DNA of 64,000 nucleotides from Echinometra lucunter. Its lineage: Eukaryota > Echinodermata > Echinoidea > Camarodonta > Echinometridae. The stretch covers positions 7,258,179-7,322,178 of the forward strand of contig CM057158.1 of assembly GCA_029962745.1 (NCBI GenBank), written 5' to 3'. The position numbers and the translations under genes were made by a program. The notes under the pieces are model-generated. The model saw nothing but the letters and a program-made list of their open reading frames with translations, made no database searches and had not been told where the DNA came from. Shown here piece by piece: positions 38,054-49,811 of this stretch (within the stretch, counting starts at the first letter, position 1; each line of letters starts with the position of its first letter).

Positions 38054-38671
38054 CTGCAAATGATAATCTATGCCTGGTTACTGGCTGCGAAAAAAATTTC
38101 CAATCCTGTCTTTCTCTCCCTTCCGCAAACGAGTTTACTACCAAATAAACCTGAATGAAATGTTTTGGTATTGTCGCTCCTCCCCTTTATGTTCTTCTTG
38201 AGGCAACTGGTTGGCTGGGGTGCCGATAGGGCCTTTTTTCTGGGCTAGGAAACACCATGACGTAATAGCCAGGTACGCTACCGACTCTGACCTGCCTCGA
38301 CACGTCCATTTTTAATAGTATGGTGATGTTATGCTAATCTAACAATATATACGATGACGTCATCGGCGAGACGCGCGTGCCGCACTCACCTTGTGAATAT
38401 TCATATCTGAGCAGATGCTCTGCCGTAGTACGTACTACAGGCACTCGCTGTGTGTGTGTTTGTGTACGTGTGTGTATGCATTGAAGCCTAGCTTACGCAT
38501 AGTCTAGCCAGCCATGCCAGCGCGGGATTGACCCCAGCGCTGCCCCGTCTGAACGCATCGCACGGTCGGCCGGTCGAACCTAGTAGTACCTCGCGCCTCG
38601 ATCCGCGACTTAACTTTGTGCATTTCATATTGGACTGATCTGGTACACATCAACACTGAGGAACTTCCAAA
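38054..38671. promoter_or_regulatory. Candidate bidirectional promoter between the SAM gene and GMDS
   Basis: The SAM exon (minus) and the first coding exon of GMDS (plus) point away from each other across about 620 bases. The part at 38340-38640 is CpG-rich (cgagacgcgcgtgccgc, gcgcgggat, ggtcggccggtcg) against an AT-rich background, as expected for a promoter and 5' leader. It contains a full palindromic CRE, TGACGTCA at 38355-38362, and a related TGACGTAA nearby (about 38259). A short (tg)n lies at 38450-38475. Transcription starts cannot be placed from sequence alone. Confidence 0.55.
38355..38362. promoter_or_regulatory. Consensus CRE (TGACGTCA)
   Basis: Perfect CREB/ATF palindrome about 310 bases upstream of the GMDS start codon, in the CpG-rich interval. 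Binding is inferred from the consensus only. Confidence 0.5.
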
Positions 38672-38731
38672 ATGGCTTCAAATGGGTCACCCAAGCGAAA
38701 AGTTGCTCTTATAACAGGCATAACGGGGCAG
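38672..38731 (+). CDS. GMDS: GDP-mannose 4,6-dehydratase, coding exon 1
   Basis: The ATG in ccaaaATGGCT (G at +4) opens MASNGSPKRKVALITGITGQ, followed by a strong donor (gtaagaat). VALITGITGQ is the start of the Rossmann fold and the first half of the NADP-binding TGxxGQDG motif, which exon 2 completes. The first ten residues are a short variable N-terminus, as in other animal GMDS proteins. The enzyme is a cytosolic short-chain dehydrogenase/reductase that converts GDP-mannose to GDP-4-keto-6-deoxymannose. This is the first step of de novo GDP-fucose synthesis, ahead of the epimerase-reductase GFUS. The exon ends in phase 0 and is followed by an intron of about 20.8 kb. Confidence 0.95.
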
Positions 38732-38762
38732 GTAAGAATTTAAGGCAATGTTTTGACGTGAA

Positions 38763-40454
38763 AACTCTGTTATTCATTTTAATCTCAAATTGAAATTGCT
38801 TGCTGGTACTTGTCGATTCCTAAGCAATGCCTACGTGGCGCTCTGGCTCAGCTTGCCGCACCTTTCCCGATAGCAAACACTGAGCTCGCCTTGTACTTCT
38901 GCTCCGCGAGGCGTACGAGAAATTATACCGTAACTGTTCATCAATATAATTTGGTATTATTGTGAAGATATTATTTTTTTCTGCTGTCATGTATTCAAGA
39001 TACAGAGTATATAGACGCTGTAGGTCATGCCAATTAATTTAAGTGATTAATTTGGTGAGAATGATCGAGAGAACAGAACTGAAATTGCATGTTGGCATTA
39101 ACCTGAATTACACTGCATTGGCAGTGCTGGCAATGCGTGTGATAGCAGTGGAACAGTCCCATAGATGCAATTTCATGTGTGGTGATACTGAATGTGAGGT
39201 ACCTATGCCTGTACTTATGTTTCTCATCCTACTACAGAATTTTTTTCCCCATTGAAATGTATTAAAAAGTTACTGACATACAGAGAAATACAGCTTAATA
39301 AAGTCCACTGACTTTGAAGTCCTGAATCTACAGCATTTTGCAATGGCCGTCAGTCAATAAAGGATGTCTTATATACCAATACCAACCTTTTGATTTGTCG
39401 AAAGTAATTCCAAAATTAAAATAACTTATATCTTATATCAGTTACATTTCTAAATGATTAATTATCCACATTTCTATAGTTCGCAGACAATATAGAACCA
39501 AGGTAGACATTTGAGATATGTTTCCATGTAAAAACTGCACAATTGTGAAGCCTAAGATGTCCATGGGGATTGCGTTGTGAAGAAAGAATGTAGATGCCTC
39601 AAGTTGACAGGCCTAAGCATCTTATGAGTGCTATTATAAAATGCATGTTATCTTCATCAAATAGTTTCTGGACACCAAATTTTGAAACAAGTTTCCTTGA
39701 ACCATGTTCGATTGCAGTTGTACCCTACATAAAATCGAGCACGTGGAGGTAGTCGCACATACAGGCGAAATGTTGAAGTAAACAACTGCAGTGGGTTGTG
39801 CAGACAATTAAAGCTTTCGCCACGCTTGGAGTGTCATGTTATACGCGTGTTGCACTGGGTGACAAGCGCATGTATAGGTCAACATGTAAAATGCGATGAC
39901 CCTGCAATACATGTACAAGTCCTCTTAATATTGAAGATTTACAGCATTTTATGGGGGAGGGCGGTAAAATGACTAGTGATTATTTTGGCTTGCTTCTAAT
40001 AAATTTGAATCAGTCACAACTGTTAGTAAGTTTGGGTCCCATGAATAAATATTATGAATCAATATGTACATTGCAGTGCTGAAATCACAGCTTTATCCAA
40101 ATTTATTTTGTAATAAACTGAGTGTATTGGTTTTTTTTTAATGCCCTGACCAATCTATTAGGCCAAAACAATCAAAGAGTTTGTGAAAGTACATGCAGAC
40201 AGTCTTTTGTGCTGATAATACTGGCTTTTACTACACATTCCCTTATCACTGTACAATGTACATTAACTAATCAATACCTAGTAGACTGTACTTGCCTTTA
40301 GGTGGTCCATTTAAAGGGCTTAACTGATGGTCAGGGAAGGGAGTAATCAAAAGGTTACAAAAGGTGAAAACAAGGGGAATAATGTGATGGTGCATGTACA
40401 TTGTTGCAGGATCTTCTGTTCCTTTGGGGCAGTAAAGAGGTTTGGATTTGGATA
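38763..40454. other. Intronic, no recognisable feature
   Basis: AT-rich sequence with frequent tacatgta words. A 70-codon open frame at 39043-39255 has no domain or splice context. Confidence 0.5.
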
Positions 40455-40858
40455 TGAATAGTGTTTTATTTTGGATGATCTAGTTTAGGCAGAAATGCAG
40501 TGTAGGGTTTATTTTTAAGCACTGATATGATTTGCTTGAATTAGGAAAAAATAAGGTTTCTGTAGACAGAGTTGGTGTTTAACTTAAGGTAGGGATAATG
40601 CTAGATTTTTAAAAGGAATAGTGTTTAACTTTAGACAAGAATAGTGTGATTTTAGACAGGAATAGTGTTTGAATAGGAATATTGTGTAACATTTGAACAG
40701 GAATGGTATTTGATTTTTGGACAGGAATTTGGTTTGATTTTAGACAGGAATATTGTTTGACATTTGAACAGGTTTAGCTTTTTATTTTGACAGGAATAAT
40801 TGTTTATTTTAAATGGGAATAGTGTTTTTGATTTTGGACAGGGATGGGGTTTAATTTG
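40455..40858. repeat. Degenerate ~22-bp minisatellite, left part
   Basis: Run of imperfect units close to ttttggacaggaatagtgtttga, with many substitutions and indels. It stops at 40858 and resumes at about 42782 with the same unit in the same orientation. Confidence 0.8.
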
Positions 40859-41275
40859 GCCTTAAGACTAGGTGGCCACCTGGTGGTGACTTGAGTCTCT
40901 GCTGGTTGTGGAGATGCCTCCAGGATGGCTCTGAGACCTGATGGAGACCAAGAAGACTAGGGAGATGTTGTGGTGACATCTCTGCAACCGCAACAGATGT
41001 CGCAACTGAGAAGATGTCTTGCTCGGAGATGTTGCTGTGACTGCTGGCGATGTTGCGATGACATCCCTGTGACTTCAGGGTGAAGTGGTTGTCACCTTGT
41101 CCGGAGATGTTACCGAAATTTTGGAAATGTCTCAGACATTTACTCTGGCGTCGCATTGGTGAGAGCACAAGCAATTTTTTGTCTCCTGAGTCCTGAGTCA
41201 CTCAAGTTTCAGCAAATGATCAGTCATGACAGTCATGGCAACATCTCCGCCAATGAAATAAGGCCTTAAATCTTC
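40859..41275. other. Unclassified insert with repeated gagatgttgc words
   Basis: Differs in composition from the minisatellite on its left. It contains several gagatgttg, gatgttgcgatgacatc and ggagatgtt words in both orientations. It begins ggccttaag and ends aaggcctta, a short possible inverted terminus. The 116-codon minus frame at 40851-41201 is repetitive and not gene-like. It may be another small DNA element. Confidence 0.4.
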
Positions 41276-41324
41276 AATGTTCACATGGACTGTAATAACA
41301 GAGAAGCCACAGGTTCCAGTGGGT

Positions 41325-42781
41325 TAAAGGCATTGGCTAACTTTGTGAGTAGCTGATTTAAAAAATTCTCAAACTAATACCCCTTTCGCACTGCGCTCTT
41401 CCCCTTTACCTGCTGAAGTTCCCCACTTAACTTTACGAGCACGCATTCCTCACTTCACCGGGGAAGAGAGAAATGTCGCCTTTCACGCTGGTTTCTCTTT
41501 CCTGTTGAAAGCAAGACGGGCAATTGAGCTTGGGTACTGCAGGCCGGAGTCATTAGGGGCCGCGCGTTTTTTAATTTTCCGATTGCAGGCCAGGCTCGGG
41601 ATTTTGCAAGCAAACCCGTACCCGGAAGCAAAGGAAAGCTAGCTCGCTGTATTATAGCAAAGAGTATAAAGCACGCGGAGTGTCGATCGTGGGCCCTACT
41701 TCAGAATTTTCGCCGATGTCGGGCAGCAATACGTGTTGGACATGGATATCAAAATTGTGTGTTTCATTCTTGCCATTGATTGTGAGTTTGCAGTACACAA
41801 ACGCAGTATTTTCATCAAGCTACTGACATTAGAGCGATCATATCAAGCAAATTAAGGAGGAGGAGGAGGTTGCTCTCTTTAATTCTTTAATTCTAAAATA
41901 TTTGTAATATTTTCAGTGCATTTTTATCATGCAAAAGGCGCTATTAATAATAATTATCGTTAGTAAAAAGAAACTCTTATCATACAGGGGTCGGACTATG
42001 GATCGGCCATCATATCAGCATATAGAAGCTAGCTAGCCTGCCATGCATATGCAGTGAGCTCAGATCAGCTCGCGGAATCTCGGTTCAGGGGGAAATGAAA
42101 TTTGACCTCTGACGTCATTAAGCGGGGAAAATTCTCCAGTGTACCTTTCGCACTGGCCAGTTTAAGCGGGTAAACCGTTTACCTGCTTAAATTCTCCACC
42201 TCGCGAGGTGGAGAAGTTACCCGCTTCAGTTCAACGGAGAAGTTCTCCGCCTGCGCCTTTCGCAGTGGGCTCTTCCCCTTTACCCGTTGAAGTTCCCCGC
42301 TTAACTTCAACGGGGAAGAGCCCACTGCGAAAGGGGTATAAGATGAAACATGTGTATGAGCACTTGTATTTGTACTCAAAAGCCTTGAAACCAACCATAA
42401 TTTGGAATGAAAAAGTGTAAGTTAGACGCAAACGGCGATTTATTATCCTTCGTCTCACAGACAATCACTAAGAGGACCACTTTGCTTGAATTTGAAAATG
42501 CCGTTATGAGCCCTCCCGCAGCGTGATACGCCAATACACACAGTACGGTAAGGTGAGTCATACGCGCATGCGCACTCCTTATGTATATTCTGTGCAACCG
42601 ACCCTCATATATTTTTAAAACATTGGTTCACATTTTTGATATTTAAAAAATACTTCCTGTGGATATTATACTTTGAAACTTTCAGACTGGTATTTTCACA
42701 CTATAACCCTTATGTTTATCCCATTTTCAAGTAACAAAACAAGATTTTTAAAATCATAACAATGTTAACCAATGTCTTTAA
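41325..42781. mobile_element. TTAA-flanked DNA element (outer) carrying an inner insertion
   Basis: The left edge reads TTAA then AGGCATTGGCTAAC. The right edge, reverse-complemented, reads TTAA then AGACATTGGTTAAC. The similarity continues inward (gattt-aaaaatt), so there are imperfect TIRs of about 50 bp flanked by TTAA. A TTAA duplication is the mark of piggyBac- or Kolobok-type elements. The element interrupts the minisatellite. Another TA-flanked element (41380-42336) lies inside it. No transposase remains. Confidence 0.65.
41380..42336. mobile_element. 957-bp TA-flanked foldback-rich element (inner)
   Basis: The left end CCCCTTTCGCACTGCGCTCT and the right end, reverse-complemented, CCCCTTTCGCAGTGGGCTCT match at 18 of 20 positions. 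TA borders both sides (41378-41379 and 42337-42338). The right 200 bases contain stacked palindromes (ctccacctcgcgaggtggag; ttcaacggggaagagccc with its complement) and repeat the cctttcgca-tg-gc tip three times. The left part repeats similar words. No protein is encoded; frames here are GC-driven artefacts. The tip resembles that of the element at 26660-27030. Confidence 0.75.
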
Positions 42782-44060
42782 TTTTAGGCAGGAACAATGC
42801 TTGCTTTTGAATAGAAATGGTGTTTGATTTGGGACAATTTCAGTAGGGGTAGATGTTGATTTTTTACAGGAATTTGGTTTAATTTTGTATAGGAAAAGAT
42901 TTTCATTTTGGACAGGAATTGGACTTTATTTTGGATGGGATTTTGAATAGAAATAGTATTTGATTTTGGACAGGAATAGGGTTTATTTTGGAACAGGAAT
43001 AATGTTTCATTTTAGATAGGAATAAGATGTGCTTTTACAGGAATAGTGTTTGATTTGGACAGGAATAATGTTTGATGTTGGACAGGAATAAGGATTTGAT
43101 TTGAACAGGACTAGGGTTTGAATTTGGACAGAATAGAGTTTGATTTTCAACAGGAATAGATTTGATTTTGGGGCAGGATGGGGTTTAATTTGGAACTGGA
43201 ATAGTGTTTGATTTTGAATGGGAAAAGGATGTGACTTTTTTACAGGGATAGTGTTTGACTCTGGACAGAATAATGTTTGATTTTGAACAGGAAAAGGGTT
43301 TGAATTTAGACAGGGATAGTATTTTGATTTTGGACAGGAATAAGATAAGATTTTAGACAGGGATAAGTTTTTATTCAATGGGGTTTGATTTTGGACAAGA
43401 ATAGTGTTTGATTTTGAACAGGAACTTGCTTTTGACCAGGACGAGGTGTTGATTTTGGTCTGGAATAGCATATGATTTGCATAATCTGTAAGGCTTCATT
43501 TTTGATCAGAATAGTATTTGAGTTTTGAATAGATGAGGGATTGATTTTGGATTGAATAATTGTTTGATTTTGAACATTAATAGAGTTTGATTTTAGACCT
43601 GAAAGTTAACAGTGTTTTTGATTTTGGACAGGAATTTGGTTTGCTTTTGAACCGGAATAGTATTTGATTTTTGACAGGAATGGTGTTTTGATTTGGACAG
43701 GGTCACAGGAATGATGTTTGATTTTGAAGAGAATTTTGATTTATTTTGGACAGGATAGGGTTTGAGTTGTACTGAAATAGAGTTTGATTTTTAACAGAAA
43801 TAGTATTGATTTTTGACAGGAAAAGTGTTTGATTTTGAACAGCAATAGTGCTTGATGCTACTGTTTTGATTTTAGACAGGAATAGTGTTTATATTTTGGA
43901 CAGGGTCACATGAATAGTGTTTTGAGTTATGGAGAGGAATTTGGTTTGATTTTGTGCAGGAATGGGGTTTGAGTCAGACTGGAATATAGTTTGATTTTGA
44001 TCAAGAAAATGGTTTGATTTGGATGGGAATCGTGTGAGATTTTAAGAAACCAGGAAGGAG
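42782..44060. repeat. Degenerate ~22-bp minisatellite, right part
   Basis: About 1.28 kb of imperfect units close to gtttgattttggacaggaat. Because 22 is not a multiple of three, translation repeats with a 22-residue super-period. This explains the 154-codon minus-strand frame at 43007-43471 (SNTIPVQNQT-like repeats), which I do not regard as a gene. Confidence 0.9.
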
Positions 44061-44141
44061 TAATGAATAAGATGTCTGTTGTGACCTTCTGAGGCTTAAT
44101 CTGGGGGGACATCATTTCTAAAGAAAGTTAGAAACACCAAG

Positions 44142-45043
44142 GAGCATGTTTATTGAGGGTAACAGAGGGCTAATAAGCGACCCAAGTTCCGAACTAGCTT
44201 ACCCCATTACCCTTGATAACACGACAGCGACTTGATTACCGAACTAGCGTACCGGACTTCCACAAAAAAGGGGGATTTGATTACCCGTTGAATGAGATCA
44301 GCGACTCAAGTCGTGCCAATAAACACAACGTGACTTCGGCGGTCGGGTTTCTTTTGGGAACTTCGGACTCCTGTTTCCGGATGAGATAAAAAAGTAATAA
44401 GCCCGCCAGATTGACCTTCACTGCTGGGTCACTTGCAGCTGGGCATGGGCTTGATGGTTTCGGGAACTCAGATCACGACGATAAACACGACATCCGAGAG
44501 ACCACCCATCGTGAGCGCGATTTGGTGTTCGCGACTCAAGTACCCATTTCTAATTTCTAGAAATCGAGTTCCCTCACTAAACAAACCAAAAGTGAACCAA
44601 GGGTGTGTTTATTGGGGGAACTCGATTTCTAGAAATTTTAAATGGGTAATTGAGTCGCGAACACAAATCGCGCTCACAACAGGTGGTCTCTCTGGATGTC
44701 GTGTTTTTGTCACAATCTGAGTTCCCGAAATCTTCAAGCCCATGCCCAGCTGCAAGATGACCCGGCAGTGAAGGTTGAATCTGGCGGGCTTATTACTTTT
44801 TATCTCATCCGAAAACAGGAGTCCGAAGTTCCCAAACGAAACGCGACCAAGTCGCGTGTGTTTATTGTCACAACTTAGTCGCCGATCTCATTCAATGGGT
44901 AATCAATCCCATTTTTGCGGAACTCAGTCTGGTACGCTAGTTTGGTAATCAAATCGCCGTCGTGTCTGTCGAGGGTAATGGTAAGCTAGCTCGAACTTGG
45001 GTCACTTATTAGCCCTCTGTTACCCTCAAATAAACACATCCCA
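44142..45043. repeat. ~0.9 kb near-complete foldback (inverted repeat) element
   Basis: Bases 44142 to about 44590 and about 44603 to 45043 are inverted copies of each other along almost their whole length, at roughly 90% identity by eye, with a centre of only about 15-25 bases. The ends carry tgtttattgagggtaacaga and its complement. The words aataaacac/gtgtttatt recur inside at about 44320, 44480, 44607, 44692, 44855 and 45029, dividing each arm into modules. A partial third copy of the terminus lies at 45252-45330. No transposase is encoded, and short frames in the arms are not gene-like. Confidence 0.85.
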
Positions 45044-45251
45044 GTGTATCAGGGCATTCCAGTTATAAAGTGATTTCCATTCCTGCTCAAGGATGAAATG
45101 TATTCTCTTCCTCTTTCAGTAGACTTGATACATTACTTGTGCCACCAGTACGAGCACTAGTACTACTTGGTAAAGTAACAGCACATGTTATACATGTATA
45201 TAGAGTCCATGGTCCTTTTACTAGCCTCCAAATAGTATTTTTTAAATAGTA

Positions 45252-45330
45252 GTGTATTGAGGGTACGGGTTAGCTAGTTCGGAACTTGGGTCGCTTATAG
45301 CCCTCTTTACCCTCATAAACACACCCTAGG
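45252..45330. repeat. Solo terminal fragment of the 44 kb foldback
   Basis: Contains ggttagctagttcggaactt, then gggtcgcttatagccctct, then ttaccctcataaacacaccc. This matches the right end of the foldback at 44980-45043, in the same orientation, with small deletions. Confidence 0.75.
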
Positions 45331-48300
45331 AAATATGTGATTTAGAATCTTACTGCAAGGGCAATTACCAGTTTGGGTTGTTTTTTTTTTGTATAGGTTT
45401 TTTTTTTTTGGTTTCTTTTAGTTACATGTAGCATTAAATTTTTGATAGCACTGGTATATTGCCATTTATTTTCACACATATACATGTATGTATGATGAGA
45501 ATTTAGGTGTAACTCACAGTCAGTGATCCCCCTAATTCTGAAGCCATTTCTTTGCATTGAAAATGAGTACAATGCAAACAGTTGCCACGTTGGCAAAATA
45601 TCAGTGCACTTAACATTGAGACTCTGTAAGACCTTGTTATACTTGACTGTTGCCCCCTATCCCCCTTCATTCATATATTATCATTTTTCTAAGTAACGGA
45701 GGGGTGGATTAGATATTTCTTATGCCAACGATTGACTGGAAAATGTGAATTTCATATATACTGAAAACCTTTTCCACAATGCTGTATGTTGTGGATGAAG
45801 GCTTTTGAAATGGAAGGGATGTTCTTTGAGTTAACCTTACATTGTAATTCTATGGAAATTAGCCAAAGTAGAGGGGGGTCAGGGCTAGGGGAAACTGGCA
45901 AACCTTGCAAAGGTATATGCTTTAGGCATTCTCCCCTAAATAAAGGGTTAAATACACCTTTTGCTCCCTCTAGATCTGCTATTGTAGTTGTATTCATCAT
46001 TGTCTGTAGCCAGACTTAGGCCCTGGTCTATTTTATAATTTTATGATAAACATTTTTATCCTGGAAAAGAATTAAAGAGAGAAGTACATGACGCTCCTGT
46101 ACCAGGTGACTCGTTTGATTTTGATAACAAAATTATCATCCTTGATGTGTGAATCACAATTTGCCAACAGAAGAATAACAGTGAACTAACCAATTATATG
46201 TAGATTATGAAGTATACAGAATTTTACTGTAGTTGTATTTGAATAGGCTTACATTTATATTTGAATTTAGAATGTGAAAAGAGGTTTTTCATCAATGCAC
46301 TAGAATAATTTCTTAGTAGAAAAAAACATGTTTCATTAGTACCCACTCTTGTAAGTCTCATCTTTATTTTGATTATAAAATATCTTTTTCTGCCCTAAAC
46401 AAATCTACATGCATACCTTTAGATGTATGTATGGTTTTAAAAGTTGGATGTTTTAAGACTTTGTTACATAAAAGAAACAATAATAAGTGTGTATCTAGGT
46501 CTGATTTGTATGTTTTCTATAGTATTACCCATATACTCTTGAACATATATGTAATAATATAAAGGAAACAAATCAAATCATATCTGAGCTCTTGACCTTA
46601 GTTGAAAAGTACTAAGATACACTATTTGCTTACTCAAGTTACTGGACCGGGTGGACCCGTGATCTGGCATCTGCCATCTCAGTCATTCAGAAGGGTGAAG
46701 CATCAAAAAAGATGGACTTCTTATTCTAACCTTTCGTGATTTTGTCCTGTTTGTAGGTAATGTAGAAGTACCTACATGTACATTCAAATGTCTGCCAGTG
46801 TCCTGAGCCTACCTTAGCATATTACAAGTTATTCACTGCTCCCTTGAAGGCATATCACATGAGAATCTTGGCAAGTTGGCCCAACTTAGTTTTTCCAACT
46901 ATTCCTCAGAAAAAAAGCATTATCATTGTCCATATCTACTGCACTTGCCTGGTCAGGACACTGGAATCCCATGTTGAGTTATAACATGACTGGAGCACGA
47001 AGTTCTGCATTGCACCAAGTATAGTCTTCTGGTTTTGTCTACGAAAGAGGTACAGACAAAGGTAACTTCTTGAGGAGTGCTCTTTGGACTGAGCCATTTT
47101 GACAATGTCAAACATGAGATGTGTCATCACATGGGTTTGGAGTCCAAATGACTTTGATTAATCAAAAGAGTTCAGCTTAAGTTAGGCTTGTGGTGTGCTC
47201 AGTTGGCCTCGTACCAATCCCAGGGCAGAGGATTGCCTGAACATGGCAACATTCATACCATTAGAAGTTGCCTTTGCCATTTCAAATGGCATATGATGAA
47301 AGGAACAACCCTGTATTCCTATGCAGAGAATACGTTGCACTGTTACCATACTGTTATCCTTCACATCCTATAATCTGTGACAAGTAAAAATTTATATTAT
47401 TTCCATAACAATGAAACAGAAAAAAGTGTATTAAGAAGTCAAGCATCTCTACTGCCTCATCTTCCCCTGAAGGTTTGCTTAGAATGTACTCCATAACAAG
47501 GTATATTCAAAGCTTGTGTCCTTGTGCATAGATATAGTCCAATTACAGTTTGATCAATATATTTCATGTGCATGATATGATGGTGAACTGTTGTATGTAC
47601 TGTAGGTTATATATTCTTTTGCCACGTGTGTATAGCCTTTACTTCACAGATGACTGCCCTCGTCATTTACATGTGCAGACCTGCAAGTAGCCTTTCAAAT
47701 GATTTGGTCTGTCGCATGGTAGCGTACAGTAATGATTCTCACAATTGCACACGTCATTAGCTTAGCATGCAAATATAGAATGTAGAGCAGACCTTTGTTG
47801 CACTGCATAATGGTAGGCATATCTAGGCTAATTCATCTATTTTGTAAGGAATAAAAGTAAATTTCTGTCAGAAGGCCTGTATATTTTTCTCTTTTTAAGA
47901 AATGCAACCTCGTACGTAGGCCTCAGTGTATCAGTAAGGGTTTATCAACATTTGCAAGTTGTAAGTCAATGTTTCATCTGCTTCTGTTGTTCCTTTGGGA
48001 AATATATACATGTACATGTATGACATGATGTTTACATTAGGTGCAGCATCAAATTCTATCCAATTGAGACTGAATTTAATACAAGTGTGAACACAATCTC
48101 TGATTGCAACATCTGTGCACTCTATCACAGGTCGGGGGTTGACTGATCTCAGCTGGTCTCGGGTTGAACCCGGTGGTTGGTTTGAGTCCTGAACTTTCGG
48201 TTCCACTGAGATGCCTAACAGCTTGATTGATGATGGGCAGTTTAATTAAAATTATGAGACGATGAGTTAGTTTGTTTAACCAAACTATCTCACTCTGTGC

Positions 48301-49731
48301 ACCTTTGGAGATATCAGCGGGTTTCTAATGATGGTTTCTTAAGAATTTTATTGTCTTGTTAATTGTAGTCTAATTGACTGTTGTGAATACAGATGGAGTT
48401 GTCTGTAACAAGTGCTTGACTCTCCTTCAAACATGCATTTTTCCAAATTTTAGAACTTATGGCAGTGTATACTAACTGTACTTTGTACATGTATGTTTAG
48501 TCCCTTCCCTTGCCCTTTCCCTTGATATGAGTGTTCCTTGTCTTCATGTAGACTGTCATTTCATTAGTGGGTATGGAAGGGGCAAGATAAAGTCCAGTTA
48601 CAAACATTCTTTACCTTACATGTAAGTACATTCATCAAAAGATGTCCCCTAAATGTTTAATACACTTTCAGCTATTGTAGACCCCCTGCCCCCCCCCCCA
48701 AAAAAAGGAGAGAAAAGCATTTGAAGGAAACATTTCTCTTTGTCTGTTTGTCTCAGTTTTTCGAGTATTGCTTTGATTGATCAATTTTACCAGGTATTAC
48801 ATGTATGTATAGTGTACAGTATTACTGTAAGTGGTTCACCATTTAAAAACTTCATTCAAAGTTACCTTTACCCCTTATTCGAAATCTACCTGTAAATACA
48901 TACAGCCCATGTAGCTTTAATTTTTTTCAGTATCCTTGTAGAACTTCAGCCAAGTTTCGAGGAAGAATGAATGATTTCCTTCTCAATAAAAAGCTGTGCC
49001 CCTCAAAACTTCATAAACATGTCTTTATTTTTTATTTTATTTTTTGTTATTGAGAGGGCTTTTGATAATGCATTGAGCTCTTGCCACCTTTATGTTCATT
49101 TGATTAGATTAGTTTACTGTTTTTTTTTTTTTTTTTTACCTTTCTTTCCTTGTATCACTTGTAGTGTACAAGAAGTTCTCTCTTCTGTCAGAAAAAAGAA
49201 CATACAGACCAATGAACACTATGGCTTATATGCTGCATGTATGTATATGGGGCCTCTGGAAATAGCTGGGCGAGGTAATCAGTTTTGGAATTGCAATGCA
49301 GTTTACAATTAACAACTATGGAGCCTATGGTTTGACTGTTCAATTCTGACATTGTTTGTAATTTAGCTCCCATTGAATAGAAGATTTAGGGCCCTCAAGG
49401 GTCTACTATACCCTTGTATAAGTCACTAATCATACACATTCCCCCATTCAACAAGCCAAATCCGCTGGTCCTACATTCTTTTATCTACTCCCTGTCGGCA
49501 ATAGTAATGTCAACACCTATGCCCTTTCCAAATAACCCTCTCCCATAAACAGTTGTTGATTCAAGAGATTCACTTTATTGTTAGGGAGTACTTAGTAGGT
49601 TTGTTTGGGTGATTTTGTCTGCTGTGCTTAAACTTAGAGTAGGCTGACATTTCACTCTGCAGACAGAATACACGGGACAAAATTGTAGACTTACATCTTT
49701 GAACATGTGTGTGTGTGTGTATGTATGTATA

Positions 49732-49775
<44 letters not shown>

Positions 49776-49811
49776 TTTTTTTTTACCCAAAGCCTGAACA
49801 TTTTGTGTTTA
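45331..49811. other. Intronic, no gene recognised
   Basis: AT-rich with simple repeats only: poly-T at 45380-45410, poly-C/A near 48690-48706, poly-T near 49121-49137, and a (TG)n(TA)n at about 49705-49772. Open frames are short and lack domains. Confidence 0.55.
49705..49772. repeat. (TG)n-(TA)n microsatellite
   Basis: A gtgtgtgt run passes into tgtatgtat and then a long tatata run. Confidence 0.95.

Noticed and set aside
43007..43471. 154-codon minus-strand frame with repeated residues
   Set aside because: It is the translation of the degenerate ~22-bp minisatellite, and its 22-residue period follows from the DNA unit.
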